Below the pieces are notes generated by a model that was not told the origin of the DNA, made no database searches, and saw nothing but the letters and a program-made list of their open reading frames with translations. From positions 1 through 58,994 of the forward strand of contig CALJHE010000007.1 of assembly GCA_938075675.1 (NCBI GenBank): a DNA stretch of 58,994 nt, read 5' to 3'. Below, piece after piece: positions 17,443 through 29,730 of this stretch. The stretch's first letter is position 1; each line of letters starts with the position of its first letter. Made by a program: the position numbers and the translations under genes. Source of the DNA: Candidatus Poseidoniaceae archaeon. GTDB lineage: Archaea; Thermoplasmatota; Poseidoniia; Poseidoniales; Poseidoniaceae.

Positions 17443-18471
17443 TTTTCGAATCGCCCGCAGTAGTTTCTCTGCACTCACACTTGGACAATAACGCAGCCAT
17501 AAAGTTGCGATAGGAATCCAGGTAACGGTGTACAGTAGCACAGCCACAGTCGACGTTTGTAATCCCCACTGGTGCGTGGCCTCAAGGTCACGCATCAGTG
17601 TTAGGGGTACAAAGTGAACGAGGTAAATCGTCAATGACAACTTGCCTGCACTGTTCAAGAATGAAAGTCCAAAACGCTGGATAATCAACCACAGCAGTAC
17701 AACCCCAGTCAGACCCGCAACCAGAAATGGAGGGTTGGCTGGAAAGAAGGTGAGGGTTGCATTTGCCGTAGGGTGAGCCCAAAGTAGGTCGTTCATTTCC
17801 GAATAAAGCAAAGTGGCTAAGCAGAACAAAACGCCGAGAGCGACGAAGTAATAAACGCGTGATGTTGGAGCTAATGATTCGCCCTCTGTCGATGGTTTTT
17901 GAGCAACTGTTGCTCCTAAAAGAGCGAAAAGAAACCATGGGAAGACCGGATAAGTGCCTGTGAAAAAGAGATTCGAGAGGACGATGGACAACGATTCATC
18001 TGAAATGTGATCTGACCAAACACCTGTGCCTTGAAGGCCCGGAATCGTCACCTGTAATGTGAATGTGATTCCTGCCAACAAGGATAAAGGGCGTGTATCC
18101 AACAAGTTCACTCGCTCGATAAACGGGGGGAGTGCCAGTGTTAAAATGGCCATCAGCGACAGAATGCCTGGTGTAAATGGATGAAACAAATGCGGCGAGG
18201 TTATGTTGACTCCGACTTGTGCAATCAAAAGAAAAGTGGCTTGGAAAAAGCGCTGTTTACCAGTCATCCGCCCTCTCGCAATACCCCATCCAAACAGAGT
18301 GACGAACAAAGGAGCTGCTAGACCGCCTAATCCTGAGACGACGTACGCTAATGGTGTCAGTTGAACATGTTCAAAGGGATTCCATGTGGCTGCTGCATGC
18401 ACCATCACCATGAGAAGTACTGCGAGTCCACGGAGTGAATCAATATGTGGAATACGCACTGTTTGTGACAT
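17434..18471 (-). CDS. Multi-pass membrane protein of the DUF1624/DUF418 (YeiB, acyltransferase-like) group
   Basis: 345 residues from ATG at 18469-18471, with about nine to ten hydrophobic helices. The N-terminus RIPHIDSLRGLAVLLMVMVHA is the hallmark 'ID.lRGla...m...h' of heparan-alpha-glucosaminide N-acetyltransferase-like (DUF1624) and YeiB-like proteins, where the histidine after the first helix is thought to take part in acyl transfer. The C-terminal SAGKLSLTIYLVHF resembles the 'G..sLT.Y..h' motif of DUF418. It might acetylate or otherwise modify surface glycans. A frame to 18612 exists but would overlap purQ widely. The stop overlaps the rhodopsin stop region; purQ ends 5 bases upstream of the start, so it may be transcribed with purL-purQ. 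Confidence 0.75.
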   Translation of the reverse strand: MSQTVRIPHIDSLRGLAVLLMVMVHAAATWNPFEHVQLTPLAYVVSGLGGLAAPLFVTLFGWGIARGRMTGKQRFFQATFLLIAQVGVNITSPHLFHPFTPGILSLMAILTLALPPFIERVNLLDTRPLSLLAGITFTLQVTIPGLQGTGVWSDHISDESLSIVLSNLFFTGTYPVFPWFLFALLGATVAQKPSTEGESLAPTSRVYYFVALGVLFCLATLLYSEMNDLLWAHPTANATLTFFPANPPFLVAGLTGVVLLWLIIQRFGLSFLNSAGKLSLTIYLVHFVPLTLMRDLEATHQWGLQTSTVAVLLYTVTWIPIATLWLRYCPSVSAEKLLRAIRKSL

Positions 18472-18475
18472 TGTA

Positions 18476-19330
18476 TCAGCGCTTCGAGATGACGTATTCG
18501 ATTGCATTGCGGAACATTTGCAGCCCTTCGCCTTCCCATTCACCCAATGCCTCGCTCGACGGTGGGCCTGGTGCCGTTCCTCTGGTGTGATGTGGGTGCA
18601 ACCATTTGGCATAGACCGCTTCAGGGTGTGGCATTAGGCCGAAAACAAGTCCGGTGGAATCGCATACTCCAGCAACATTTCGCATACTCCCATTCGGGGA
18701 AATTGGGAATGGGAGAGGTTCGTCCGTCACACCTTGTCCTAACGGGGTTGATGGATCCACATAGCGAACTGCAAGTTGGTGGTTCGCCGCCAATGCATCG
18801 AAATCAGTTGAAGAGGGCATGACAAATTTCCCTTCCCCGTGGCGAACTGGGCAATCCATCCGCCGGATTCCTTTGGTCCAAATACACGGGCTTTCAGGAT
18901 CAAATTCAAGTGTGACCCAACGGTCTTCATATCGACCGGAATCGTTGAGCGTTAGACTCGCTCGCTGAACAAAATCTGGTAGTGGGTTGGAGGTATTTGG
19001 ACCGGGTAGAAGACCGGTTTTCACAAGTACTTGAAAGCCATTGCAAATACCAATAATTGGTTTACCTGCCGCAACAAATGCATGAAGCTGTTCGCGAAGA
19101 GCGAAACGCATTCTGTTCCCCATTAAACGGCCACTACCAAGATGGTCGCCGAATGAGAAACCTCCCGGAACTGCGAGAATATCAAAGTCGTCGAGAACTC
19201 GATTTCCCTGCACAAAATGATTCACATGTATGCGTTCAGAATTTCCGCCTACCAGATTGAAAACAGCAGCGGTTTCATGATCGCAATTGATACCAAAACC
19301 GAACAACACGGCAACTCGAGGTGTAGACAT
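18476..19330 (-). CDS. purQ: Phosphoribosylformylglycinamidine synthase, glutaminase subunit PurQ
   Basis: Supplies ammonia from glutamine to PurL in the fourth step of purine synthesis. 284 residues with a class I amidotransferase triad: Cys96 in IIGICNGFQ, His235 and Glu237 in MPHPEAVY. VPGGFSFGDHLGSGR is the PurQ-specific loop. The start at 19330 overlaps the purL stop by one base (TAATG), a sign of coupled translation. A frame running on to 19369 would only read into purL. Confidence 0.96.
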   Translation of the reverse strand: MSTPRVAVLFGFGINCDHETAAVFNLVGGNSERIHVNHFVQGNRVLDDFDILAVPGGFSFGDHLGSGRLMGNRMRFALREQLHAFVAAGKPIIGICNGFQVLVKTGLLPGPNTSNPLPDFVQRASLTLNDSGRYEDRWVTLEFDPESPCIWTKGIRRMDCPVRHGEGKFVMPSSTDFDALAANHQLAVRYVDPSTPLGQGVTDEPLPFPISPNGSMRNVAGVCDSTGLVFGLMPHPEAVYAKWLHPHHTRGTAPGPPSSEALGEWEGEGLQMFRNAIEYVISKR

Positions 19331-22300
19331 TATGCTACACCCCCCGTCATATCCAAAGTATTCTGCCACGCATCAACCATCACTGGAATCTTGAGTTTGA
19401 TGAGTGGTTCATAACCATCGGAAATAATGAGTTCTTGAGAAGAGGTTACAGTTCCAAGGAATGTGAGGGGGTGGCCTGCCATCCATTCGATAAAATCGGC
19501 TTCGTGCTCAGGTTGAACGCCTACGATAAATCGGCCAAGGGACTCGCCCCAAAGACGGGACCAAACACTTGAGTCGCCCGTTCCATCGATGTCTAATTCT
19601 GCCCCGATTCGCCCACCAATGCACATTTCAGCCGCAGCGACCGCTACGCCACCTTCAGAACAGTCGTGAGCCGTTTGAATTAGGCCGGCATGAATTGCAG
19701 TTGAGAGTGCACGGTAAGTGTTGATATTTTGTTCAGGGTGAGGGAGGAGGGGGACTTGTCCGCCAATTCCTTCCGCCTGACCGTTTTCCTTCATCATAAA
19801 GGCAAGTTCAGATGCACCGAGTTCTTCCTTTGAGATGCCGACAAGGTAAACGCGTTCTCCTGCGCATTTGAAATCGCTTGTAGCGGTAAAGCGTACATCT
19901 GGTTGATCGCCAAATACCGAGTAAAGGAGCGTCGGGGGGATGGATATCTTGTTCTCTCCGCTTCCATAGTCGTTTTTCATCGAATCTTTGCCTGAAACGC
20001 AAGGGAGTCGATAGGCACGGCATACGCGTTCCAGTTCTCTGTTTGCTCGTACGAGTTGTGCAAGTTTGAATTTGCCATCGGGGGTTTTCACAGACTCGAT
20101 GGAGTCTGGCCAGCAGAAATTGTCTAACCCAGCCATCTTGTCCACGTCAATACCTGCGCAAACTGCATTTCGAACTGCTTCATCAATCGAAGCTGCAGCC
20201 ATAGCGCCAGCGTCTAAATCCGAATAACGCGGAGCGATACCACACGAGATGACCAAACCATGCGGGTCGCCGTGCAGAGGTGCGATAACTCCCGCATCCC
20301 CTGGCCCGTCTCTTTCAACTCCTACGAACGGCTTAACTGCTGTTTGAGCAATGACTTCGTGATCATACTGACGAACCCATGATTCCTTGGATGCAATATT
20401 AGGTCGGGCAAGCATATCCAACAAAACCGGAGAGTGTCCGGCGTCGTCACCCAACTCGATGCTTTCAGGATTGAAGAGGGGTTGTTGCGGGGTGCTCCAC
20501 TCGGATTCAAGTTGAAGTTGTGGGACGCCATCGTGAAGGAATTCAATAGGAAGGTAGGCTACTGTGTCGGTGTCGTATTTGACATGGAACATGCCGCTGC
20601 TGGTAAAGGTTGCAACTGGAGTTGCCTCTACTTCGTGGAGTTCGGCCATCGATTCAAATGCAGCACAATCTGATGATTTAACCGCAATAGTCATCCTCTC
20701 TTGACTTTCAGATACAAGAATTTCCCATGCCGATAAGCCCGGTTGTTTGAGAGGGACCTTAGCAAGATCAATCTCGCAACCGTTGGTGTATTCTGCCATC
20801 TCTCCAATGGATGAAGAAAGACCTCCAGCACCGTTGTCTGTAATGCATGTAATCAGGCCGGCGTCGCGTGCTTCAAGGACCATGTCAAGCATTTTCTTTT
20901 GTGTAATCGGATCACCAATTTGAACTGCGCTAGAAGGAGACTCTTCAGTAAGTTCAAGCGATGAAAAAGTAGCACCATGAATCCCGTCATAGCCTACTCT
21001 TCCACCAACCATGTACACGATGTCGCCAGATGTTGGGGTCTTGATGTGGGATTCACGGCCGTCAGGAAGAACGCGTGGCATGATTCCAACTGTACCGCAA
21101 TAAACGAGAGGTTTGCCAATGTAACGGTCATCAAAGACGATGGCCCCATTTACAGTGGGAATGCCTGATTCGTTTCCACCGACGCGTACGCCAGCATGCA
21201 CTCCACGAAGAACTCGCGAAGGGTGAAAGAGGTTGTCAGGTAAATCGCCTTCCCAATTCGGAGGTCCGAAACAGAATACATCGGTATTGGCGATTGGTCG
21301 AGCGCCGAGGCCCGTTCCCAAAATGTCGCGGTTCACCCCGACAATGCCCGTCATAGCACCCCCGTATGGGTCAAGTGCTGAAGGTGAATTGTGGGTCTCC
21401 GCTTTCATACAAACGCTCCAATTTTCATCCCAAGCAATGACGCCAGAGTTATCATGGAACACAGACAGGAGCCAATCGACTTCTTTTTGCATATCGTGGG
21501 TTGGTTTCATGATGTGTGTTTTGAATATTGAATCAATAACGCTGTCTTCACCAGTTTCGGTATCCACATGATGTATTTTTGATGCGAAAATCTTGTGTTT
21601 ACAATGCTCGCTCCAGGTTTGTGCTAGACACTCAAGTTCGACATCTGTCGGGGCATTAGCGACTATTCCGACTGCTGCGCGAGACGCTTGAACCTCCACA
21701 TCTCGATAATGTCCCTGAATCGTTTGCATTTCCTCAAGGTTGAGTGCAAGAAGGCCAGATTCTGATAAAGCAATAAGTTCCTCATCTGGAATCTCTAAGT
21801 TCATTGCTTGAGGGGGAGTTCGGGTCTGGGGGGGTTTTTCTGGGTAATCGATGGCGGGCCATTGCGCTTGAGCGCATGCTTCACCGTCCGCAACCTCTGC
21901 TCGTTGGATGAGGTTGTTATGCAGTGTTGTTGCGAGCCATTCGGCGGTTACTTCGCTCGGAAGCCCGTAGAAAATATAGGTTTGATATGTGGAAATTGAT
22001 GCATCTTCCAATAATTCATCCTGAGTGAAAATAGTTCGGAAGCCATCGTATGCGGCGCTGCCGGGGTTGTCTGTTACGCCCGGTTTGAAACCAACAGTGA
22101 TTGCGGCATCAGGGGCTGTTGGGAAATGTTGAGGAGATGTTAGAAAAAGGGTGTCTGTGACTGCGTCCTCAATTATTGGGTCTGAGAACAAGTCGTCGAC
22201 GCGTTCCGATATCTCGAAAGAGGGAACTGAAGATTTGATGAGAAATCCGGTTATTGAGCGTACTTCTGAAACATCAATTCCGTGATCGGCCTTGAGTTGG

Positions 22301-22377
22301 CGTCGGACTACGTCGCCACGGACATCGCGCATTCCAGCTCCTTGTTTTGGCGTTACTTCTACACGCGTTATTGCCAT
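19330..22377 (-). CDS. purL: Fused PurS-PurL phosphoribosylformylglycinamidine synthase
   Basis: 1015 residues. The synthase part, from about residue 190, has the PurL signatures CLAQTWSEHCKHKIF (ATP/substrate binding), KAETHNSPSALDPYGG, GVGGNESGIPT-like loop, ITDNGAGGLSSSIGEM and GKDSMKND, and HDCSEGGVAVA near the end. The first 180 residues hold two PurS-like halves: one beginning TRVEVTPKQGAGMRDVRGD, the other ITVGFKPGVTDNPGSAAYDG, each of about 75-80 residues. PurS normally is a separate small protein bridging PurL and PurQ, so this is a purS-purL fusion. The ATG at 22375-22377 is preferred over a frame extending to 22452. Operon order purSL-purQ. Confidence 0.95.
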   Translation of the reverse strand: MAITRVEVTPKQGAGMRDVRGDVVRRQLKADHGIDVSEVRSITGFLIKSSVPSFEISERVDDLFSDPIIEDAVTDTLFLTSPQHFPTAPDAAITVGFKPGVTDNPGSAAYDGFRTIFTQDELLEDASISTYQTYIFYGLPSEVTAEWLATTLHNNLIQRAEVADGEACAQAQWPAIDYPEKPPQTRTPPQAMNLEIPDEELIALSESGLLALNLEEMQTIQGHYRDVEVQASRAAVGIVANAPTDVELECLAQTWSEHCKHKIFASKIHHVDTETGEDSVIDSIFKTHIMKPTHDMQKEVDWLLSVFHDNSGVIAWDENWSVCMKAETHNSPSALDPYGGAMTGIVGVNRDILGTGLGARPIANTDVFCFGPPNWEGDLPDNLFHPSRVLRGVHAGVRVGGNESGIPTVNGAIVFDDRYIGKPLVYCGTVGIMPRVLPDGRESHIKTPTSGDIVYMVGGRVGYDGIHGATFSSLELTEESPSSAVQIGDPITQKKMLDMVLEARDAGLITCITDNGAGGLSSSIGEMAEYTNGCEIDLAKVPLKQPGLSAWEILVSESQERMTIAVKSSDCAAFESMAELHEVEATPVATFTSSGMFHVKYDTDTVAYLPIEFLHDGVPQLQLESEWSTPQQPLFNPESIELGDDAGHSPVLLDMLARPNIASKESWVRQYDHEVIAQTAVKPFVGVERDGPGDAGVIAPLHGDPHGLVISCGIAPRYSDLDAGAMAAASIDEAVRNAVCAGIDVDKMAGLDNFCWPDSIESVKTPDGKFKLAQLVRANRELERVCRAYRLPCVSGKDSMKNDYGSGENKISIPPTLLYSVFGDQPDVRFTATSDFKCAGERVYLVGISKEELGASELAFMMKENGQAEGIGGQVPLLPHPEQNINTYRALSTAIHAGLIQTAHDCSEGGVAVAAAEMCIGGRIGAELDIDGTGDSSVWSRLWGESLGRFIVGVQPEHEADFIEWMAGHPLTFLGTVTSSQELIISDGYEPLIKLKIPVMVDAWQNTLDMTGGVA

Positions 22378-22448
22378 TGAGTTACACCCGCCCCCGTAGG
22401 GGGCGTAGAGAATGCCATAGACTACGCTCTTTGAACAATACGGAGAAA

Positions 22449-25385
<2,937 letters not shown>

Positions 25386-25525
25386 GGACTCGCCTCAAAC
25401 TTAACGGACGGTCAACGGTTCTTCAAGTCGTGCTTTTCATCAAGCAAATCAGTGTATGATGATTTTATACTGATCTGGGATGTTTGGTTGACGTAATTTT
25501 ACTTAGAAATTGAAGAAATTGAATT

Positions 25526-26407
25526 TCAAGCAGGATGAAAGCCACGAGGAATAGGCACTTCGAATCGTACCGGCTCATCGCTTTCAGGGTGAAGGAATTC
25601 AAGGGCAGAGGCGTGTAAACAAACGCGATTTAATGGATTTGTTTCGGCACCATGTAATTCATCTCCAACAACAGGACAGCCCAGTGACCTCATTGCCATA
25701 CGTATTTGGTGACGCCTTCCTGTCTCAATACTGACTTGAAGGAGGGAGATGGTATTATCAGTCTCGGTAACACTCCAATGGGTAATGGCTTCTTTAGCGC
25801 CGTGAAAGCTCGACTTAACTCGCTTAACATGGAGTTGTTTGTCTTCAACGAGCCATTCTCTGGTCGAGCCCGAATTCTTTTTCGGACGGCCTTCAACAAG
25901 CGCATGATACGTTCGGTGAACTGCTCGCTGAGCAAATTGGAGTTGGATGTATTCCTTATGCCGTTCATGCCGTGCAAAAACCATAACTCCAGAGGTGTCG
26001 CGGTCCAGTCGGTGAACGATATGGCACCAGTTCCGCTCATCTTCGAGCCTCACATAGTCAACACATCGTGAATGGAGTGTATCAACTTCGAGTTTATTGG
26101 TGGCAATAGAGAGAAGCCCTGCTGGCTTTTCTACGACAAGAATTGCATCGTCTTCCCAGATGACGTTGAGATTGATTCGTTTATGTTTAGGTGTGGGTGG
26201 AGGTGTGATTTCTTGGGCTTTAATTCGGCTTAGAATTTCAATCTGAACATCTTTCCCAACCTGAAACTTAGCTTTGTGTTGGATTGTTCCATCCACTTGA
26301 ATGCGGCCTTCAGTAAGCATCTTACGTAGTTTGGCACGAGAGGTTTCTTTCATGAATTCCGATAGGGCCTCGAGAAGTGTCTGTTCCTGAGAGGATGTAA
26401 ATTTCAT
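25526..26407 (-). CDS. RluA-family RNA pseudouridine synthase
   Basis: 293 residues. An N-terminal S4-like RNA-binding region (KLRKMLTEGRIQVDGT) is followed by the RluA catalytic domain: VVEKPAGLLS and the motif HRLDRDTSGVMVF, with the catalytic Asp; RTYHALVEG and ETGRRHQIRMAMRSLGCPVVGD complete it. It isomerises uridines in rRNA or tRNA. The ATG at 26405-26407 follows the moeA stop by 8 bases with GGTG between them, so the two are translated from one message. The specific target base cannot be told. Such RluA enzymes are mostly bacterial or eukaryotic, so this may be a transferred gene. Confidence 0.92.
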   Translation of the reverse strand: MKFTSSQEQTLLEALSEFMKETSRAKLRKMLTEGRIQVDGTIQHKAKFQVGKDVQIEILSRIKAQEITPPPTPKHKRINLNVIWEDDAILVVEKPAGLLSIATNKLEVDTLHSRCVDYVRLEDERNWCHIVHRLDRDTSGVMVFARHERHKEYIQLQFAQRAVHRTYHALVEGRPKKNSGSTREWLVEDKQLHVKRVKSSFHGAKEAITHWSVTETDNTISLLQVSIETGRRHQIRMAMRSLGCPVVGDELHGAETNPLNRVCLHASALEFLHPESDEPVRFEVPIPRGFHPA

Positions 26408-26415
26408 GTTTTCAC

Positions 26416-27627
26416 CTACAAGAAGAGTGCGTCGCACCACGTGCCTTTTTCACCGGAGTGCCCCGGTTCAAGTAATGTTAAACCATCAGCTAAAACCAAA
26501 CTGTTGAGATTGCCAGAGCCTTGATATCCAGTTGAATATGCGAGAAGGTTTTCCCCTGATGTATCAATGACTATTCGTCGAAGGATAAGATCTGTAGGTG
26601 AGGTTTTGAACGGTTCTGCTAACTGCACTCGGACACGCTTTTCTTCTAAACCACCGCCCGAAGTTGATGCCCGTAAGTACGGCGCAACAAGCACTCTGAA
26701 AACAACATGACTGCTGACCGGGTTTCCGGGAAGTCCAAAGATTGGCGTGTCCTTCCATGCTCCGAAGAGAGGTGGTGATCCGGGTCTAACTTTAATTCGC
26801 CAAAAATCAATTTCACCCTCATCTTCCATTATCTTCCTAACAAAGTCTCTATCGCCCATTGAAACCCCGCCCGAGGTGATTATTAGGTCGCATTTTTTTG
26901 CCGCAGCATCGAGTGTTTCTCTCAATTTATCTAAATTATCAACCACTGAAGAAAATCTTACTGGCTCGTGCCCGAGCCACTTGACAAGACCGCATAAGCC
27001 GAAAGTATTGGATTCATAGATTTCGCCTTTCTGTAAAACATCACCTGGCAATCTCAATTCATCACCCGTGGAAATTATTGCAACCTTGAGTGGTTTGAAA
27101 ACTTTGATTTTATTATGCCCCATAGCAGCACAGAGTGAGGTTTTCTCAGGTGTTAAAAGTGTCCCGGCTTTGAGCAATATTTCGTTTTCTGTGAAGTTCT
27201 CGCCTTTTTTACGAATAAAATGAGGTTTGGATTCATGATTCAAGGTAACTGTTTCGTTCTCTTCATCTACTTCGCAAGCCTCAATTGGGATGATTGAATC
27301 TGCTCCCTCTGGTATTGGTGCGCCAGTCATTATCCGGGCTGCCTCTCCACTGACAATCGAATGATCAAATTTATTTCCGGCTGCTATGGTATTTGAAATT
27401 CTAAACTTATTTGGTGGATTTTGGGATTCTGAATATTTAACAGCAAATCCATCCATTGCAGAATTGTCAAAGGGTGGATCGTTCGTTCGTGCCGAAAGTG
27501 GCTCTGAAAGTATCCTCTGAAAGGCTTCGTCGATAGAAATGACTTCGCTGTCAAGTGATAATCTCCTTTTGTGAGTGATTTTTATCGCCTCTTCAAGTGG
27601 GATGAAATAAGGAGTTCCGCTGCCCAT
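26416..27627 (-). CDS. moeA: Molybdopterin molybdenumtransferase MoeA
   Basis: Inserts molybdate into adenylylated molybdopterin. 403 residues. The N-terminal domain has PPFDNSAMDGFAV, the MoeA hallmark, and MTGAPIPEGADSIIPIE. The central MogA-like domain carries ISTGDEL, ESNTFGLCGL, TSGGVSMGDRDFV and FGLPGNPVSSHVVF. The C-terminal 90 residues form the beta-barrel domain IV. No other molybdenum cofactor gene is in the window. The gene is AT-rich in its wobble positions compared with purL and uvrA. It diverges from the TauE-like permease, and the pseudouridine synthase gene follows it closely. Confidence 0.95.
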   Translation of the reverse strand: MGSGTPYFIPLEEAIKITHKRRLSLDSEVISIDEAFQRILSEPLSARTNDPPFDNSAMDGFAVKYSESQNPPNKFRISNTIAAGNKFDHSIVSGEAARIMTGAPIPEGADSIIPIEACEVDEENETVTLNHESKPHFIRKKGENFTENEILLKAGTLLTPEKTSLCAAMGHNKIKVFKPLKVAIISTGDELRLPGDVLQKGEIYESNTFGLCGLVKWLGHEPVRFSSVVDNLDKLRETLDAAAKKCDLIITSGGVSMGDRDFVRKIMEDEGEIDFWRIKVRPGSPPLFGAWKDTPIFGLPGNPVSSHVVFRVLVAPYLRASTSGGGLEEKRVRVQLAEPFKTSPTDLILRRIVIDTSGENLLAYSTGYQGSGNLNSLVLADGLTLLEPGHSGEKGTWCDALFL

Positions 27628-27681
27628 GAAAGTCCTAAAAAGAGATTTACTTTCATGTTATGGGACATATTATCGGTTGCT

Positions 27682-28437
27682 ATGGAGTTTGAGTTCGTAA
27701 TCCTATTATTCGGGCTCTTTTGTGTGGCTGTGCTGTATTCGAGTGTCGGCCATGGTGGAGCATCTGGATATTTAGCAGTATTATCTATGACCTCGTATGG
27801 ATTGATGGAAAGTTTATGGCTAAAACAACATTCATGGATACTTAATTTGGTCGTTGCCGGAATTGCTTTTTTCTATTACCAGCGAAATGGTTTCCATAAT
27901 TTAAAACTAACAATACCTTTCATTGTTGCAAGTATTCCTATGGCTTTTATTGGGGGGTATATCTCAATAGATGATTTGTATTATGACATATTGTTGTCGC
28001 TTGTGTTGTTTTGGGCGTCTTGGAAATTGTTGTCAAAAACAAAAATAAGTTCAAAAACTGAACAGTTGACATTGAAGAAAGCGATGCCTTGGGGTGGAGC
28101 AATTGGTTTTTTCAGTGGAATTATTGGCGTTGGTGGGGGTATTTTCCTATCTCCAATATTATTACTAAAGGGGTGGGCAACTCCAAAAACAGCAGCTGCA
28201 ACATCTGCTCTATTCATTTGGGTTAACTCGCTTGCGGGTTTGATGGGGGCTAACGTTTCTGGTGAATTAATGATCGATTGGAGTGTGTTGACATACTTTG
28301 TATCTGTTGTTTTGGTTGGTGGGCTCATAGGCTCTAACTATGGTGTTAAAATCGCTAATGAAAGAACAATAAAACAACTCTTGGTTGTTGTATTGATAAT
28401 TGCTGGATTGAAGAGAATTGTTCAAATTATTTTGTGA
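27682..28437 (+). CDS. TauE/SafE-family membrane permease
   Basis: 251 residues with about eight hydrophobic helices in two similar halves. The family motif appears as VGHGGASGYLAVL in the first half and IIGVGGGIFLSPILLL in the second. TauE/SafE proteins are thought to export sulfite, organosulfonates or related anions. Its position divergent from moeA might hint at oxyanion handling, but that is speculation. The ATG at 27682 directly precedes the first helix; ATG at 27655 is an alternative, and a frame extending to 27571 would overlap moeA. AT-rich like its neighbours. Confidence 0.88.
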   Translation: MEFEFVILLFGLFCVAVLYSSVGHGGASGYLAVLSMTSYGLMESLWLKQHSWILNLVVAGIAFFYYQRNGFHNLKLTIPFIVASIPMAFIGGYISIDDLYYDILLSLVLFWASWKLLSKTKISSKTEQLTLKKAMPWGGAIGFFSGIIGVGGGIFLSPILLLKGWATPKTAAATSALFIWVNSLAGLMGANVSGELMIDWSVLTYFVSVVLVGGLIGSNYGVKIANERTIKQLLVVVLIIAGLKRIVQIIL

Positions 28438-29673
28438 TTATTCCTCTTCAAAATACCGAGTGAGGGATTCGAGTACTTTCCTGGCCTGAGTTTCAGGTGT
28501 TAGATCGATTTTTTGGATGTGTTCTCGGCCAGCCTTCGACCATACCTTTCTGTTTTTATGACCTTCATCAATTGCTGAAATCCAATCATCTCCTTCATCC
28601 ATTAAGCGTCCCGTTTTTCCATCAACAACAGTTTCCCTAAACCCTCCTTGATTAGAAACTATAACCGGGCAATCGACAAAATATGCTTCGGGTGGAGTTA
28701 AGCCAAATGGTTCATTGATAGCATTACTCACCATTGCCTTAGCATTTCTCATCAATGCTCGAATGGTCGCTTGAGATACTTTAGGTAAGGGTTTCAATTC
28801 GACGTTGTTTTTTCTGGCGTGCTGCTTAAGTTTTTCATTAACTCCACCGCCGATTTGGACAATTTGTAAATTTGAATTACTCAGTTTTGTAATCGTGTTC
28901 CATAGGCCTTTTGCAAAAATAGCATGTCCAATTGTGATCACGTACTTATTTTTGATAAGGTCATATTCTTTCTTAACAGCCCCCCAGTCTTCGTCTGCGG
29001 TTGGTTTAATCGGCCACAGTTTTGTATTTATGCTGGGATAAAGAAAGTTTGAGTCGACATCGTAAACCTGTTTGATTCGATCGCATGTGTTTTTGGAATT
29101 ACCACTAATCACTCCCTTCTTGGAAGCGAGTGTTACTAATTTTTCATCAATCCTTCTCTGTTTTGACAATAGAAAATTTGTTAATTTGAGGTTTTGTTTC
29201 GGTGTTCCGTCGACATCAAAGTGGAGGTCGTTGCTGTGCAAACCCCGGTTTGGTTCATGCATGTATGTATGGACAGGGATGTTGTTGGGTATCAATGGAA
29301 GGATTTCTAAAGAAGCCATTCCTGTTGTTATGTTTACCGCATCAATATTTGAAAAGAGGGTGTTCAGGCCAACACCTTGTTTTGTTAAAGAAAGCATAGA
29401 GTACCATTTTTTAGATGCATTTCTAGATGAGCGTGCAAAGATTTCTGAAAAAACTCCACGCGAGTAAGACCATTTACTTACTGGAGAAAAGAGTGGTATT
29501 TTCAAATCATTTAATTTCTCTATTAGTTCTTTATTCGGATGCAAAGTTGCAACACTTAAGTCAAAATATTTTGACCAAGCTTCGAGATTATTTATCAAAT
29601 CTCTTTCACCTCCGCCAAACGGTTCAAAAGAGCCTTTCACAAGTAAAAGGCGCTTTCTTTGAAGGTTAGCCAT
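28438..29673 (-). CDS. Glycosyltransferase family 4 (GT-B) protein
   Basis: 411 residues with the two-domain GT-B fold. The N-terminal glycine loop reads SFEPFGGGERD; the C-terminal nucleotide-sugar site reads NEPFGLTPPEAYFVDCPVI, the EX7E motif of retaining GT4 enzymes, followed by SNQGGFRETV. It should transfer a sugar from a nucleotide donor to a glycan or lipid at the inner face of the membrane. The stop codon abuts that of the converging permease gene. The next gene upstream (57 bases) is an FkbM methyltransferase, so the pair may modify surface polysaccharide or the S-layer. Confidence 0.87.
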   Translation of the reverse strand: MANLQRKRLLLVKGSFEPFGGGERDLINNLEAWSKYFDLSVATLHPNKELIEKLNDLKIPLFSPVSKWSYSRGVFSEIFARSSRNASKKWYSMLSLTKQGVGLNTLFSNIDAVNITTGMASLEILPLIPNNIPVHTYMHEPNRGLHSNDLHFDVDGTPKQNLKLTNFLLSKQRRIDEKLVTLASKKGVISGNSKNTCDRIKQVYDVDSNFLYPSINTKLWPIKPTADEDWGAVKKEYDLIKNKYVITIGHAIFAKGLWNTITKLSNSNLQIVQIGGGVNEKLKQHARKNNVELKPLPKVSQATIRALMRNAKAMVSNAINEPFGLTPPEAYFVDCPVIVSNQGGFRETVVDGKTGRLMDEGDDWISAIDEGHKNRKVWSKAGREHIQKIDLTPETQARKVLESLTRYFEEE

Positions 29674-29730
29674 GTGTTATGTGAGAAGGGTTGTTGCTAT
29701 AATGTTGAGCCGTTGTAGTAGAGTTAAGAT

